Under the pieces are notes generated by a model. The model worked only from the letters and a program-made list of their open reading frames with translations. It ran no database searches and was not told the origin of the DNA. Position numbers and translations under genes: made by a program. A DNA stretch of 64,000 bases from Alphaproteobacteria bacterium (lineage in GTDB: Bacteria; Pseudomonadota; Alphaproteobacteria; JAJFFI01), in contig JASJBI010000031.1 in NCBI GenBank assembly GCA_030066595.1, forward strand, positions 62,001 to 126,000, in the 5' to 3' direction. This document shows, piece after piece, positions 38,212 to 47,398 of the stretch. Position 1 is the stretch's first letter. Each line of letters opens with the position of its first letter.

Positions 38212-38990
38212 CCCGCGCCGGGATGGAGGAGGCCCCGCAGCCGGACCGGCTGGCGGCGCTCAACGCCGCGGCCGCCGCGGCGCAATGGGACCCGGCCGCG
38301 GTCGACTGGTCTGAGCGGATCGCCGTGCCCTGGTATCTGCCGCGCACGGTCTATGTCGACATCGTGAGCCAGCTGTTCCACGGCGAGCGGGCGGCCCGGG
38401 ACCTCTGCCGCCGGCTCGCGGGCACGCTGGACGACGCGCAGGCCGAGACCTTCCTCGCCTGGCAGATCGCCGACGAGACCCGCCATTGCGACGTCTACCG
38501 CCGCTATCTGGCGCGCCTGGGCGACATCCGGCCGCATCATCCCGCGCTGGACGTCACCCGCGAGGCGGCGCTCGCCTGGCGGGGCTCGCCGCTGGCGCTC
38601 GTGGTCGCGACCCACATCCTGCTGGAGGGCGAAGCGGTGCAGCTGCAGCACGAGCTGGCCAAGGCCTTCGCCTGTCCGCTCTTCCGCGACATCACCACCC
38701 GTGCGGCGCGGGACGAGGCGCGCCATCACGCCTTCGGCCGCGTCTATCTGCGCGACCGCCTGGCCGCGCTCGACCCGGAGGAACGGCTGGCCATGTACCG
38801 CTGGGTGCGCGACATGTGGCAGGACTGCGCGCTGGCGACCCGCAGCCGGTTCTTCGGGCTCGACAGCTTCCTCTTGAGCCGGCGGCGGGATACCGTGGAG
38901 GCGCGCTGGCGACGGCACGCGGCCAATCTCCGGGAAATCGGCCTGGTGCACGCGGCGGAGGCAACGGAGTTCGAACGCGCGGCGGCATGA
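38208..38990 (+). CDS. Ferritin-like / R2-like diiron protein
   Basis: A 260-residue helical protein. Two ExxH-type metal-binding motifs are visible: DETRHCDVY and DEARHHAF, with an acidic residue (LEGEAVQLQHE) in between, matching the four-helix carboxylate-bridged diiron fold. Such proteins act as oxygenases, N-oxygenases or ribonucleotide-reductase-like subunits; no partner fixes the role. It is translationally coupled to the DUF3047-like gene before and the glycosyltransferase after. Confidence 0.78.
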   Translation: MTRAGMEEAPQPDRLAALNAAAAAAQWDPAAVDWSERIAVPWYLPRTVYVDIVSQLFHGERAARDLCRRLAGTLDDAQAETFLAWQIADETRHCDVYRRYLARLGDIRPHHPALDVTREAALAWRGSPLALVVATHILLEGEAVQLQHELAKAFACPLFRDITTRAARDEARHHAFGRVYLRDRLAALDPEERLAMYRWVRDMWQDCALATRSRFFGLDSFLLSRRRDTVEARWRRHAANLREIGLVHAAEATEFERAAA

Positions 38991-39694
38991 TCTCGATCGT
39001 CATTCCCACGCTGAACGAGGCCGGCGCCCTGCCCGGCCTATTGGCCGCGCTCGCGCGCGAGACCACGGACCACGAGGTGATCGTCGTCGACGGCGGCTCC
39101 ACCGACGGCACCGCTACGCTGGCCCGCCGGGCGGGCGCCCGGGTGCTGGAGAGCCGGCCGGGCCGCGGCCTGCAGCTCAAAGCCGGGGCCGCGGTGGCGC
39201 GGGGTGAGGTTCTGTTCTTCCTGCACGCGGACACGGGCTTCCCCGCGGGCGGCCTCGCGGCGATCGAAGACGCGCTCGCCCGCGCGCCGGTCGCGCTCGG
39301 CGGCAACTTTCGCCTGATCTTCGACGGCGACAGCGAGTTCGCCCAGTGGCTCACCGGGTTCTACGCGCGCATCCGCGCGCGCGGGATCTATTACGGGGAT
39401 TCCGGCATCTTCGTCCGGCGCGCAGCCTATCGCGCGCTCGGCAGCATGCCGGCCCGGGCGTTGATGGAGGACTACGCCTTCGTGCGCCGGATGGAGACGC
39501 TGGGCGAGACCGTCTGCATCGAGACGCCGCCGCTGGTGACATCGTCGCGCCGCTTCGCCGGCCGCCGCAAGGCGCGCATCGTGGCCGGCTGGCTGGCCAT
39601 CCACACGCTCTACTATCTGCGGGTGCCGGGAACGCTCCTGGCCTGGCTCTACAACTCCCGCCGCCGGCGCTACTGGTTCAGCGCCCAGTCGTAG
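38987..39694 (+). CDS. Family 2 glycosyltransferase (TIGR04283-like)
   Basis: A 235-residue enzyme starting MISIVIPTLNEAG, with the nucleotide-sugar site VVDGGSTDGT and the DXD-type stretch FLHADTG. The C-terminus ends in a hydrophobic region (TLYYLRVPGTLLAWLY), probably membrane-associated. It resembles TIGR04283 glycosyltransferases. Coupled by an ATGA overlap to the ferritin-like gene; its last 25 bases overlap convergently with the DUF547 gene. Confidence 0.85.
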   Translation: MISIVIPTLNEAGALPGLLAALARETTDHEVIVVDGGSTDGTATLARRAGARVLESRPGRGLQLKAGAAVARGEVLFFLHADTGFPAGGLAAIEDALARAPVALGGNFRLIFDGDSEFAQWLTGFYARIRARGIYYGDSGIFVRRAAYRALGSMPARALMEDYAFVRRMETLGETVCIETPPLVTSSRRFAGRRKARIVAGWLAIHTLYYLRVPGTLLAWLYNSRRRRYWFSAQS

Positions 39695-40530
39695 TCGTGC
39701 CCGTCGATGCCGCTGGCCGAGGCCAGGCGGCCGCTGAGATCGGCCTCCGCATACTGTCCCAGATGCGCGATCACGGCGGCGTCGCTGCCGCCGAAGTCTT
39801 CCTGGAACCAGACATAGATGCTGGACACCTTAAGCCGGCCGTCCTCGAGGCGGACGCCGCGCGGGTGGTTCACGTACTCCCGCGCGCCCTTGTCCAGGAG
39901 CGCCTCCGCGTTCTCGGCCGTGAACGCCTCCGACTGCAGATTGGGGCAGCCGATTGCGGCGCAGTTGACCGCGTAGTGAATGCGCGGGTCCCGCCAGATC
40001 GGGCGCAGGATCCGGTGCTCGATGTCGTTCAGCGACACGGCTTCGCCCTCGATGGTGACGAGCTTCTTGCCCCACGGCCCGTCGGCGAACAGACCGGGCG
40101 AGATGTCGATGTCGCGAATGCTGTCCACCGGCATATGGTTCAGGATCACCTGGACGGTGAGCGCATTGTAGAGATTGATCCAGTAGGCCTGCTGCTCGCC
40201 GCGACTGTAACGGCTGATCGGCGTCGCGGCGAGGCGCGCGATATAGCGGTCCAGCACGGCGCGGTCGTCGGCGGTCACGTTGCCATAGCCGATGCGATTG
40301 ACGCCATCGGGACCGGACTGGACATGGCGGTCGAGAAAGGCCTGCCACGCTGCGTGATCGATGCGGTCCGTCGCGGACGCGTCATGGGCCGCCCAGCGAT
40401 CCCAGAGCTCCGCGCTGGGGGCGAGCAGGGACTCGACGAAGGCCCATCCGGGCCGCGGGCCGAGCGCGATCACGACCAGCGCGGCCACGACCAGAGGCAA
40501 TCGCGCGATGCGGTTTGCCGAATGCAACAT
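39670..40530 (-). CDS. Secreted DUF547 protein
   Basis: A 286-residue protein with a signal peptide (VVAALVVIALGPRPGWA) and the DUF547 core: QQAYWINLYNALTVQVIL, then AVNCAAIGCPNLQSEAF. The two cysteines of AVNCA...IGCP may form a disulfide. This family is often found next to thioredoxin-fold or iron-related genes; function unproven. The start MLHSAN (40530) has GAGGAG upstream. The reading frame runs into the glycosyltransferase gene by 25 bases. Confidence 0.82.
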   Translation of the reverse strand: MLHSANRIARLPLVVAALVVIALGPRPGWAFVESLLAPSAELWDRWAAHDASATDRIDHAAWQAFLDRHVQSGPDGVNRIGYGNVTADDRAVLDRYIARLAATPISRYSRGEQQAYWINLYNALTVQVILNHMPVDSIRDIDISPGLFADGPWGKKLVTIEGEAVSLNDIEHRILRPIWRDPRIHYAVNCAAIGCPNLQSEAFTAENAEALLDKGAREYVNHPRGVRLEDGRLKVSSIYVWFQEDFGGSDAAVIAHLGQYAEADLSGRLASASGIDGHDYDWALNQ

Positions 40531-40657
40531 GTCGAAACTCCTCGACGGCGGTTTACCGATCCTCCTGCTGCCCGCTATATAGGTCGCTCGTCGCGCACGA
40601 AACGTCACAACTGCGTGACGCAGGCGCGGCGCGGGGAACGAGGTCGGGGGGTGGCTG

Positions 40658-43120
40658 ATGGCCGGGGAGCTTCCCAGCACGGCGCGCGCGGTGATCGTCG
40701 GCGGCGGCATCGTCGGCTGCAGCGTCGCCTATCATCTCACCAAGCGCGGCTGGAACGACGTGCTCTTGGTCGAGCAGAACCAGCTGACCTCCGGCACCAC
40801 CTGGCACGCGGCCGGCCTGGTCGGGCAGTTGCGGGCGTCCCGCAATCTCACCCGGCTCGCGGTCTATGCCACCGACCTCTATGCCCGGCTCGAAGACGAG
40901 ACCGGCCAGGCCACGGGCTTCAAGCAGCCGGGCGGCTTGATGCTGGCCCAGACCGCCGAACGCATGACCGAGCTCAAACGCGGCGCGTCCATGGCCGCGA
41001 GCTTCGGCGTCGCAGCCGAGGTGATCTCCCCAGCGGAGGTCGGAGAGCGCTATCCGCTGGCGCGCACCGACGATCTGGAAGGTGCGCTGTGGCTGCCCGG
41101 AGACGGCCAGACCAACCCGACGGACACGACCATGGCGCTGGCCAAGGGTGCGCGGCAAGGCGGCGCGCGCATCGCGGAGGGGGTGCGGGTCCTCCGTCTG
41201 CTCTCCCGCGGCAAAGCGATCGCGGGGATCGAGGCCGTTGCGGGCGGCGAGACCGTCCGGATCGACGCGGACGCCGTGGTCCTGGCCGCGGGCATGTGGT
41301 CCCGCACGCTCGGCGAGAGCGTCGGCGTGCCGATCCCGCTGCACGCGGCCGAGCACATGTACATCGTCACCGAGCCGATGCACGGGGCGACGCCCGACCT
41401 GCCGGTGCTGCGCGATTTCGACGCCTGCATCTACGCCAAGGAGGATGCCGGCAAGCTGTTGATCGGCGGCTTCGAACCGGTGGCCAAGCCCTGGGGTATG
41501 GGCGGCCTGCCGCATGATTCGCCCTTTCACGAGATCGGCGAGGATTGGGATCAGTTCGAGGTGCTGATGGAAGGCGCGCTCAATCGCGTGCCCGCACTCG
41601 AGAGCGTCGGCATCCGTCAGTTCCTGAACGGCCCCGAGAGCTTCACCCCGGACACCGCCTACTATCTGGGCGAAGCGCCGGGTTTGCGCGGGCTGTTCGT
41701 CGCGGCGGGCTTCAACTCCGTGGGCATCGCCTCGGCCGCGGGCGCGGGCAAGGCGCTGGCGGACTGGGTGGTCGAGGGGGAAGCACCCATGGACCTCGCC
41801 GACATCGACATCCGCCGGGCGGAGCCGTTCCAGAACACCGCGGGCTATCTGTTCGACCGGACCGTCGAAGCCCTCGGCCGCCTCTATGCCATGCACTGGC
41901 CCTACGACCAGCCGCGCACGGCGCGCAACGCGCGCCTGACCCCGTTCCACGACCGGCTCGCGGCGCGCGGCGCCTGGTTCGGCGTGGTCGCAGGCTGGGA
42001 GCGGCCGTTGTGGTACGCCGTGGACGGCGTGCAGTCCCCACACGTCCCCGGCTACGGCGCGCAGGACTGGTGGCCCCAGGCGGAGAGAGAGGCCAGTGCG
42101 GCGCGCGAAGGCGTGGCGGTCTTCGACCAGACGCCCTTCGGCAAGTTCCTGCTCGCGGGGCCGGATGCGGAGGCCGTCCTGCAGCGCCTTTGCGCAAACG
42201 ACGTCGCGGTGCCCGAGGGTCGCGTCGTCTACACCCAGATGCTCAACCCGCGCGGCGGCATCGAGGCGGACCTGACCGTGACGCGCCTGGCCGAGGACCG
42301 GTTCTGGATCGTCGCCGGCTCGGCGACGCGGATCCGAGACCGGGACTGGATCGAACGGCATATCCCCGACGACGCGCGTTGCATGCTGTCGGACGAAACC
42401 TCGGCCTGGGCGGCGCTGGGCGTGATGGGGCCTGGCTCCCGCGAACTCCTGGCGACGCTCACGGACGCGGATCTCTCGGCCGAGGCGTTTCCGTTCGCCA
42501 GCGCGGCCGAGATCGAGATGGGCTATGCGCCGGTGCGCGCGCTGCGCCAAAGCTATGTCGGCGAGTTGGGCTGGGAGCTCTACATCCCGACCGAGTTCGC
42601 GCTGCCCATCTATGAGCGCCTCGTCGACGCGAGCGAGAGCCATGACCTGGTGCACGCGGGCCTGCAGGCTCAGGACTCGCTGCGCCTCGAGAAGGGATTC
42701 AAGCACTGGGGACACGATATCGGCCCGGAAGACACGCCGCTCGAGGCCGGGCTCGGCTTCGCCATCGCCTTCGACAAGAACACGCCCTTCATCGGCCGCG
42801 ACGCGCTACTCAAACAACAGACGGACGGGTTGCACCGTCGGCTGGTCCTGTTCACGGTCGAAGACGGCGTACCGCTCCTGCTGCATGAAGAGCCGGTCTG
42901 GCGCGACGGCCGGCGAGTCGGCGCGACCACTTCCGGCAACCGGGGTTTCACCGTCGGCAAGCCGGTCTGCATGGGCTATGTCGAGAGCGACGGCGCCGCG
43001 ATCGATAGGGATTTCATCGAGAGCGGCCGTTTCGAGATCGAAGTCGCCGGCGAGCGCTTTCCGGCGCGGCCGCATCTCGCGCCGCTCTGGGATCCCAAGG
43101 GCGTGCGCATGCGCGCCTGA
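40658..43120 (+). CDS. FAD-dependent dimethylglycine/sarcosine dehydrogenase-like protein
   Basis: An 820-residue protein. The N-terminal DAO-type FAD domain has VIVGGGIVGCSVAYHL and TTWHAAGLVG, whose His is the site of covalent FAD linkage in dimethylglycine dehydrogenase. The C-terminal part is a GcvT-like tetrahydrofolate domain (KFLLAGPDAEAVLQRL onward, and ELGWELYIPTEFALPIYERL). It probably oxidises N-methyl groups (dimethylglycine, sarcosine or related amines) and passes formaldehyde to folate. Substrate unproven. Confidence 0.9.
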   Translation: MAGELPSTARAVIVGGGIVGCSVAYHLTKRGWNDVLLVEQNQLTSGTTWHAAGLVGQLRASRNLTRLAVYATDLYARLEDETGQATGFKQPGGLMLAQTAERMTELKRGASMAASFGVAAEVISPAEVGERYPLARTDDLEGALWLPGDGQTNPTDTTMALAKGARQGGARIAEGVRVLRLLSRGKAIAGIEAVAGGETVRIDADAVVLAAGMWSRTLGESVGVPIPLHAAEHMYIVTEPMHGATPDLPVLRDFDACIYAKEDAGKLLIGGFEPVAKPWGMGGLPHDSPFHEIGEDWDQFEVLMEGALNRVPALESVGIRQFLNGPESFTPDTAYYLGEAPGLRGLFVAAGFNSVGIASAAGAGKALADWVVEGEAPMDLADIDIRRAEPFQNTAGYLFDRTVEALGRLYAMHWPYDQPRTARNARLTPFHDRLAARGAWFGVVAGWERPLWYAVDGVQSPHVPGYGAQDWWPQAEREASAAREGVAVFDQTPFGKFLLAGPDAEAVLQRLCANDVAVPEGRVVYTQMLNPRGGIEADLTVTRLAEDRFWIVAGSATRIRDRDWIERHIPDDARCMLSDETSAWAALGVMGPGSRELLATLTDADLSAEAFPFASAAEIEMGYAPVRALRQSYVGELGWELYIPTEFALPIYERLVDASESHDLVHAGLQAQDSLRLEKGFKHWGHDIGPEDTPLEAGLGFAIAFDKNTPFIGRDALLKQQTDGLHRRLVLFTVEDGVPLLLHEEPVWRDGRRVGATTSGNRGFTVGKPVCMGYVESDGAAIDRDFIESGRFEIEVAGERFPARPHLAPLWDPKGVRMRA

Positions 43121-43256
43121 CCCGGGAGCGGCGTGGCACGGTTGATGGAAATCATGGCCGGTCCGGCGCCGCCCATGCGAGGGAGAGCGGGAACAAAACC
43201 AGCTTATAAATGAGGACCGGTCCGACCGCCGTCCCGACACTGCAAGGATACGACCC

Positions 43257-43886
43257 ATGAGAACCGCTGCCATCGCCGCCACATTGCTCTTTTGTGCTGC
43301 GACCGCGGCCCGCGCCGATGCGCTCGCCGATCTGGACGCGGCCTGGAAGGCTTATATCCGCAGCGACTATCCGCGCGCCGTCACCTTGTACACGCGTGCC
43401 ATTGACTCCGGTGAGCTGACCGGGCGGCACCTGCCAGATGCCTATCACAACCGCGGCCAGTCTTATAAGGCGCTCGGCCGCTACGAGGCGGCGGTGGCGG
43501 ATTTCGACAGCATCATCGATCTCAACCCGTACTTTCCGCAGGTGTACATTTCTCGCGGCCAGACCCGCCGGGCGCAGGGCAAACCCAAGCTCGCCATCGA
43601 GGACTTCGGCAAGGCCATCGAAATCAACCCCGAATCCCGGGCGGCCTATCTGCACCGGGCCAGCACCTTCGCGGCCGAGGGCATGTACGATGCGGCGCTC
43701 GAAGACCAGAGCCGGATCATCTCATTGGCGCCCAACGATCCGATCGGCTATGCCACCCGCTGCGAGACCTATGAACTGGTCAGCAAGATCCGGGAAGCAA
43801 TTGCGGATTGCCGCAAGGCGCTGTCCCTGGATCCGGGCAATGTCGGCGCCCGCGCGGCTTTGGAACGCATGGGCGTCGAGCCCTAG
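43257..43886 (+). CDS. Secreted TPR-repeat protein
   Basis: A 209-residue protein with a signal peptide (AIAATLLFCAATAARA) and four or so tetratricopeptide repeats (such as AYHNRGQSYKALGRYEAAVADF and VYISRGQTRRAQGKPKLAIEDF). TPR helices make protein-protein contact surfaces in the periplasm or outer membrane. It converges with the ProC-like gene, overlapping by four bases. No partner is obvious. Confidence 0.85.
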   Translation: MRTAAIAATLLFCAATAARADALADLDAAWKAYIRSDYPRAVTLYTRAIDSGELTGRHLPDAYHNRGQSYKALGRYEAAVADFDSIIDLNPYFPQVYISRGQTRRAQGKPKLAIEDFGKAIEINPESRAAYLHRASTFAAEGMYDAALEDQSRIISLAPNDPIGYATRCETYELVSKIREAIADCRKALSLDPGNVGARAALERMGVEP

Positions 43887-44668
43887 GAGTTGGATGGCCC
43901 GCTCCCTGACCTGATCCGGTCGAGGACCGCCTGACAGGCCTCGGCCCAAGCCTCCAGCGCGGCGCGGTCCTGCAACAGGTCGAGCCCCTGCCGGGTGATG
44001 CCGCCCCGCGTGGCCAACCCCTCGATCATGTCCGCGATGGGCGTGTCCATGCGATCGAGGATCATCCCGGCCGCACCGCGCGTGATCAACGCGGCGAGCG
44101 CGCGTGCCTGCTCGTCCGGAAGCCCGGCCGCGGCCGCCCAGGCCGCCTGCTCTGCCACCAGCGCATGCACCCAGCCATAGACGGCGCCGAACACGCTCGC
44201 CGCCTCGAAGCTCCCTTCGTCGGGAGCCGCCAGGACGACGCCCAGACGATTGAACAGGGCGCGGGCGTTGAGGTCGTCGGGATAGATCGCAGTGGGGCTT
44301 TCGCCAATGGCGACGCAGGAGACCGGCATGGCGCGTACGACCCGCGCCGGCGCAGCCTCCTCTTCCAGCGTTGCGACCGGAATCCCCGCCGCGATCGAGA
44401 CCAAGGTCTGCGCTTCGCGCCAGGGCAACCCGCGGACAGCCTCGACGGCATCCGCGGGCCGGGTTGCCAGGATCACCAGGGACGACCGGGCGACCACCGC
44501 GGCGTTGTCCGCGGCCACCGCTACGCCATGGCGCCGGGCCAAGGCGTCCGACTGCGTCGCGTTGCGTGGCGACAACACGATATCGAGATCCGGATTGCCG
44601 CGCATGAGCCCGGCCACCAGATAACCGGCGAAATGGCCGACCCCGATGATGCCGATGGCGCCGCTCAC
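43883..44668 (-). CDS. ProC-like NAD(P)-dependent imine reductase
   Basis: A 261-residue protein of the pyrroline-5-carboxylate reductase family, with an N-terminal Rossmann motif (IGIIGVGHFAGYLVAGLM) and the SIAAGIP and VRAMPVSCVAIGE segments of ProC. The C-terminal dimerisation helices look intact but GGITRQGLDLL replaces the usual PGGTT motif. It is the second gene of an operon: its ATG overlaps the stop of the B12-binding protein by four bases. It may reduce a cyclic or linear imine formed by that partner; not a confident ProC. Confidence 0.8.
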   Translation of the reverse strand: MSGAIGIIGVGHFAGYLVAGLMRGNPDLDIVLSPRNATQSDALARRHGVAVAADNAAVVARSSLVILATRPADAVEAVRGLPWREAQTLVSIAAGIPVATLEEEAAPARVVRAMPVSCVAIGESPTAIYPDDLNARALFNRLGVVLAAPDEGSFEAASVFGAVYGWVHALVAEQAAWAAAAGLPDEQARALAALITRGAAGMILDRMDTPIADMIEGLATRGGITRQGLDLLQDRAALEAWAEACQAVLDRIRSGSGPSNS

Positions 44669-46458
44669 CGCCTGTCCCGGGAGCGGGCCAGGCCGGCGAG
44701 ACGGTCGAGCATGTCTTCGACCCGCGTGCAGACCACCGCGCCGGCCGCAACCAGCTCTGCGCGCACATCCACCGGCAAGCTGGTGTTGCTGCCCTCCGGC
44801 ACACGATTGAGCTTGCCGCCGATGAACACCGGCACGTCGAGCCCGGACCGGGCCATGTTCGCCTTGAGCTCCGTGAGATAGTCCAGCGCCACGCCGTTAT
44901 AGGTAGAGAGCGCGATGAAGTCCGCCGCGCCCGCCCGGGCCGCGTCGGCGAGCACGGCCGCGTCGGTGCTGACGCCGGCGTCGATCAGCCCAACATTCAA
45001 CCGGCCGAGCACACCGTCCACCAACAGCTTGCCGTATTCGTGGACGTCCGTCGTGGCCACGCAGCCGACCAGGCCGGCCCCGCGGATGGCATCTCGATCC
45101 GCGGGCGCCAGCGCGCCGACGCTGGCCTCGGCACTCCTCTCGAGCTCGGCGATCGTCGTCGCCGGCACCAGGGGCGTGCGGCCGCGTGGCGCCGATGGCT
45201 CCGGGGCGCCGGGACCATAGAGTTCCTCCAGCCGCCTGGCCCCGATCCGGCGCAAGGCCAGCAGCATCTCGAAGGGGTTCGCCGTGTCGACACCCCCCTG
45301 CGCCAAGCCTTGCAGCACCGCCTCCCGAAATCTGTGACCGCCGGCCACGAGCGTCTCCGCCTCTTTCTCCGCAGCCGCCGGATCGAGCAAGGCGTCGAGG
45401 CCGTCGGACCGGTCGATCAGCCGGTTGGCGAACAGATGCGCTGCGACGATCTCGTCCACCTCCGGGATCCGCTTGGCCTCGGTCACCGGGACGGGATTGA
45501 CCGCATGCCCGGTCGGCCGCGTCCGCTGGGCCAGGATGTCCACGGTCAGGTAAGCCGCCAGCGCGGCATAGCTCTCGGCCTCGTCGGCGCCATAGGAGGT
45601 GGTGTTGCCGTAGACCATGCTGCCCGGCCCGTTGGCGACACGGGCCAGCGCCCGCTGAAACGCGAAACGCGTGGCAGGGTCCGAGAAGGTGTGGCCGTAA
45701 CAGTGCCCGATACGCCCGCCGATCAGACCTTCAACGATGTGCTGCTCCAACAGCACCGCGCCGAGACAACAGGCGAGGTCGTGAAACAGTGCGGCGAAAC
45801 CGTCGTCGAGATTCGAATGGATCAGGATGTCCACCGGCTGCGCCGCTGCAAGCGCCAGTGCCTTGACCGTCTCGGCAGTGGTGGCCACGTCGTCGTCCCA
45901 GTGCGGCAGCCGATAGGTGAAGTATTGTCCCAGATTTCCGATCGCCGTGGCCCCCGCGGCGAGAGCCGCCGCTGTGTTGTCGAGCGCCGCCGGCGTGCCC
46001 ATCACGAAGTCTCCGAAATGGGGCGCCACAGGGACGTCCTTGGTCAGCCGCACGAACGCCTCCGTGTCCTCCAGGATGAGACCCGTCCCACGCGGCATTC
46101 CGGCCCGCCGATCGGGGGGATAGCCCATGCACCAGTCGAGGCAGATGCCGTACCGGTCGACACCGTATCCCGCGGCCGCGAGCCGGTCATGGATGGCGCG
46201 AAACGCATCGCGCGTGCGCCCAGGATCGCGGTAGCCGACCTGGGCGTGGCGCATGATCACGCCGGCCTCTGCTTGCCGTTCCTTGAAGGCGATCTCGCTG
46301 TCGACGCCATGATGCGCCAGGAACGCCGAGGCGCCGACCCGATGCGTCCGCGCGGCCCGCCGTCCCTCAGCCACCAGGTCGGCGCCGTCGGGAAGCTCTG
46401 CTTCGGGGAACAACGCCGCCCGGTCCGGCGGCAAAGCTGGCAAGGCGTGTCTCGTCAT
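44665..46458 (-). CDS. B12-binding fusion protein, glutamate-mutase-like barrel
   Basis: A 597-residue protein. Residues 460-597 form a cobalamin-binding domain with the signature D471-x-H473-x-x-G476 (DVHEYG), then the GVSTD and FIGG loops. The N-terminal 400 residues look like a TIM barrel (GTPAALDNTAAALAAG, VDILIHSNLDDGFAAL), distantly like the glutamate mutase E subunit; the two parts are normally separate proteins. Expected chemistry is a B12-radical carbon-skeleton or amino shift. Translationally coupled to the ProC-like gene. A perfect palindrome 22 bases upstream may be its operator. Confidence 0.8.
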   Translation of the reverse strand: MTRHALPALPPDRAALFPEAELPDGADLVAEGRRAARTHRVGASAFLAHHGVDSEIAFKERQAEAGVIMRHAQVGYRDPGRTRDAFRAIHDRLAAAGYGVDRYGICLDWCMGYPPDRRAGMPRGTGLILEDTEAFVRLTKDVPVAPHFGDFVMGTPAALDNTAAALAAGATAIGNLGQYFTYRLPHWDDDVATTAETVKALALAAAQPVDILIHSNLDDGFAALFHDLACCLGAVLLEQHIVEGLIGGRIGHCYGHTFSDPATRFAFQRALARVANGPGSMVYGNTTSYGADEAESYAALAAYLTVDILAQRTRPTGHAVNPVPVTEAKRIPEVDEIVAAHLFANRLIDRSDGLDALLDPAAAEKEAETLVAGGHRFREAVLQGLAQGGVDTANPFEMLLALRRIGARRLEELYGPGAPEPSAPRGRTPLVPATTIAELERSAEASVGALAPADRDAIRGAGLVGCVATTDVHEYGKLLVDGVLGRLNVGLIDAGVSTDAAVLADAARAGAADFIALSTYNGVALDYLTELKANMARSGLDVPVFIGGKLNRVPEGSNTSLPVDVRAELVAAGAVVCTRVEDMLDRLAGLARSRDRR

Positions 46459-46826
46459 TCGGCCGTGTCCCTAACCCGTCAGGCAGTCTGCCTCAGGGTT
46501 CCGGCCCCTGTCGAGCGGGCCCATTGTCATGGACGTACCACCGGTTGGTTGCTACGGTGCTGGGACAGGCCACAGGATCTTTGTGCCGGAAGCCCAGGGC
46601 GAAACCGACATGCCCGCGCGTCCCGTCCATCGGCAGGCTCGCGGCGCCAATTCCGTAAGAGACCGTCCGCGCCATCACAGGCCGGACAAGCGCCAGCTCC
46701 CAGAGCTGTTGTGTGTCAATCCCGCCAGACGATCGAGGGCAGTCGCTGCAGGGGAACCTTCCCGCCTGGCGCGGGGCATTTCTGCGCCCTGCACCCTGAT
46801 GACGTCAACAGTCAAGGACACGACGC
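46459..46826. other. Divergent intergenic stretch between the B12 gene and the FKBP gene
   Basis: 368 bases that carry the promoters of two divergent genes. It contains the palindrome at 46481-46493. No B12-box-like riboswitch motif (GCCACTG, or the AGYCMGGAGACC box) was found on the reverse strand. Confidence 0.45.
46481..46493. promoter_or_regulatory. 13-bp palindrome upstream of the B12-binding gene
   Basis: AGGCAGTCTGCCT is a perfect 6-1-6 inverted repeat, placed 22 bases upstream of the ATG at 46458 and in the divergent promoter region. It is a plausible repressor operator or transcript hairpin. No regulator is identified. Confidence 0.45.
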
Positions 46827-47255
46827 ATGAGCACTGCAAAGACCGGCGATACGGTGAAAGTCCACTACACCGGAACATTGGCCGACGGCACCGAGTTCGA
46901 CACATCGGTCGGGCGCGAGCCCCTCGAATTCACCATCGGAGAAGGCGCCATCATCTCCGGTTTCGAGGAGGCCATCGTGGGCATGACACTCGGCGAGAAC
47001 AAGTCGATCGAGATCGGTTCGGCCGAGGCCTACGGTCCGCGGCATGAAGAACTGGTTCAGGTCGTCGAACGCGAAGCATTGCCCGCGCATCTCGAGCCCG
47101 AAGTGGGCATGCGACTGCAAGCCACCGGCCCGGACAACCGTGAGCTGGTCCTTGTCATCACCGACGTGTCGGACAGTTCAGTCACCTTGGATGCCAACCA
47201 TCCACTGGCCGGACACGACCTCACCTTCAGCATCGAACTGGTCGAGATCGGCTGA
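46827..47255 (+). CDS. FKBP-type peptidyl-prolyl isomerase (SlyD-like)
   Basis: A 142-residue protein with a split FKBP domain carrying an IF insert: VKVHYTGTLADGTEFDTS, EFTIGEGAIISGFEEAIVGM, then an insert like SlyD (about residues 70-120). It catalyses prolyl isomerisation and acts as a chaperone, in the cytoplasm. The C-terminal His-rich metal-binding tail of E. coli SlyD is missing. The gene is isolated by gene-free stretches on both sides. Confidence 0.93.
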   Translation: MSTAKTGDTVKVHYTGTLADGTEFDTSVGREPLEFTIGEGAIISGFEEAIVGMTLGENKSIEIGSAEAYGPRHEELVQVVEREALPAHLEPEVGMRLQATGPDNRELVLVITDVSDSSVTLDANHPLAGHDLTFSIELVEIG

Positions 47256-47398
47256 CCGCTGCCGCCTCGGCGAATCCCTCGCGCGTGATGACGCGGAAGC
47301 CGCCGCCAAACGGCGCGCCCGCGCCGCGCTTTTTCATTGTGTCGGTCGCTCTGGTTCGGGCATAAGCGCATCAGCTTGCCGGCGGTTGTGGTTGGCCG

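Noticed and set aside
46459-46826. Cobalamin riboswitch before the B12-binding gene
   Set aside because: The reverse strand lacks the GCCACTG and AGYCMGGAGACC-type boxes; only a short palindrome was found. An Infernal search with the cobalamin model would decide.
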